DNA from: Anderseniella sp.
GTDB lineage: Bacteria > Pseudomonadota > Alphaproteobacteria > Rhizobiales > Aestuariivirgaceae
DNA length: 64,000 nucleotides
NCBI GenBank assembly: GCA_028289645.1
Contig: JANQOK010000008.1
Span: forward strand, 496,001 to 560,000
Direction of reading: 5' to 3'
This document shows, one piece after another, positions 63,919 to 64,000 of the stretch. The translations under genes were made by a program, and so were the position numbers. Numbering within the stretch: position 1 is the stretch's first letter; each line of letters starts with the position of its first letter. Under the pieces are notes generated by a model. It saw only the letters and a program-made list of their open reading frames with translations. It did no database searches and was not told the origin of the DNA.

Positions 63919-63945
63919 ATAGGACTATTCCTATATTAATAGGAA
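63919..63945. promoter_or_regulatory. Second repressor operator cluster downstream of the S24 gene
   Basis: ATAGGACTATTCCTAT (63919-63934) matches the upstream operator in 15 of 16 bases and merges with TTCCTAT-ATTA-ATAGGAA (63928-63945). It sits ahead of the next partial gene, which would thus be repressor-controlled. Confidence 0.7.
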
Positions 63946-63954
63946 TTTGCAACG

Positions 63955-64000
63955 ATGACAGCGAGGTTTTGCATGGGAGAGATTTTCCTGCACAGTTTCT
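63955..64000 (+). CDS. Start of an unidentified gene, cut by the window edge
   Basis: From ATG 63955 the frame reads MTARFCMGEIFLHSF without a stop to the edge; ATG 63973 is an alternative. It lies directly after the operator cluster, as an early phage gene would. Too short to identify. Confidence 0.3.
   Translation, partial: MTARFCMGEIFLHSF

Noticed and set aside
1-64000. rRNA, tRNA genes or a replication origin
   Set aside because: No tRNA-like cloverleaf, conserved rRNA stretch or DnaA-box cluster was recognised by eye; a covariance-model scan would be needed to exclude small RNAs.

Overview
The window looks like a chromosomal segment of a GC-rich, aerobic, heterotrophic alphaproteobacterium. 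The strongest pointers are a complete beta-hydroxyaspartate cycle locus (bhcR / bhcABCD), a RibH2-type lumazine synthase under an FMN riboswitch, a GcrA-like regulator, a TRAP transporter and many LysR regulators. Order or genus cannot be fixed from sequence reading alone; Hyphomicrobiales or Rhodobacterales would fit. No rRNA or tRNA gene was recognised.

Layout. 0-1 kb: flavocytochrome c sulfide dehydrogenase genes (fccB cut by the window edge, then fccA). 1-10 kb: a catabolic island with a PAS-LuxR regulator, a beta-keto acid cleavage enzyme, TRAP DctPQM, a fused E1 alpha-beta ketoacid dehydrogenase, RidA, an HpcH/HpaI aldolase and a LysR regulator. 10-17.7 kb: mostly housekeeping and stress genes (methyltransferase, histidine phosphatase, glutathione peroxidase, SDR, SRPBCC fusion, metallophosphoesterase, enolase-superfamily enzyme, Tat-exported aldo/keto reductase). 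18.2-24.7 kb: a tightly coupled three-gene operon of an EctB-like diaminobutyrate aminotransferase, a 1475-residue single-module NRPS with the architecture of epsilon-poly-lysine synthetase (A - T - six membrane segments around three soluble left-handed beta-helix-like domains) and an Sfp-type phosphopantetheinyl transferase. This is the best candidate for a poorly described system: a putative membrane-bound diaminobutyrate (poly)peptide synthetase.

25-32.9 kb: exported hydrolase, VOC proteins, ribH2 with riboswitch, an AAC(3)-I-like acetyltransferase, LysR/MFS pair, aldo/keto reductase, LysR and an ACT-domain protein. 32.9-40 kb: the beta-hydroxyaspartate cycle operon, with an extra aspartate dehydrogenase at its 3' end, the divergent IclR regulator, and a 3-hydroxyisobutyrate-dehydrogenase-like gene. 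40-48.3 kb: MOSC/MarR pair with a clear palindromic operator, adenylate cyclase, AraC regulator and a periplasmic molybdenum hydroxylase (iorAB-like). 50.4-52.6 kb: a second unusual locus, in which a TTG-started protein made of about 18 GRGKGS hexapeptides sits upstream of an HPr-kinase-like protein and a PqqD-like protein, with the Shine-Dalgarno of the repeat gene buried in a hairpin. 53-61 kb: scattered small genes including two GNAT domains in one chain, rhodanese plus 1-Cys peroxiredoxin, and small secreted basic or Gly/His/Trp-rich proteins. 61.2-64 kb: palindromic intergenic repeats followed by what looks like a prophage regulatory end (GcrA-like protein, S24-type repressor and TTCCTAT/ATAGGAA operators).

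Functional themes: use of C2 and small carboxylic acids (bhc locus, TRAP/BKACE island), sulfur and peroxide handling (fccAB, rhodanese, peroxiredoxin, glutathione peroxidase), and two independent loci predicted to make highly cationic products (the diaminobutyrate NRPS and the GRGKGS protein).
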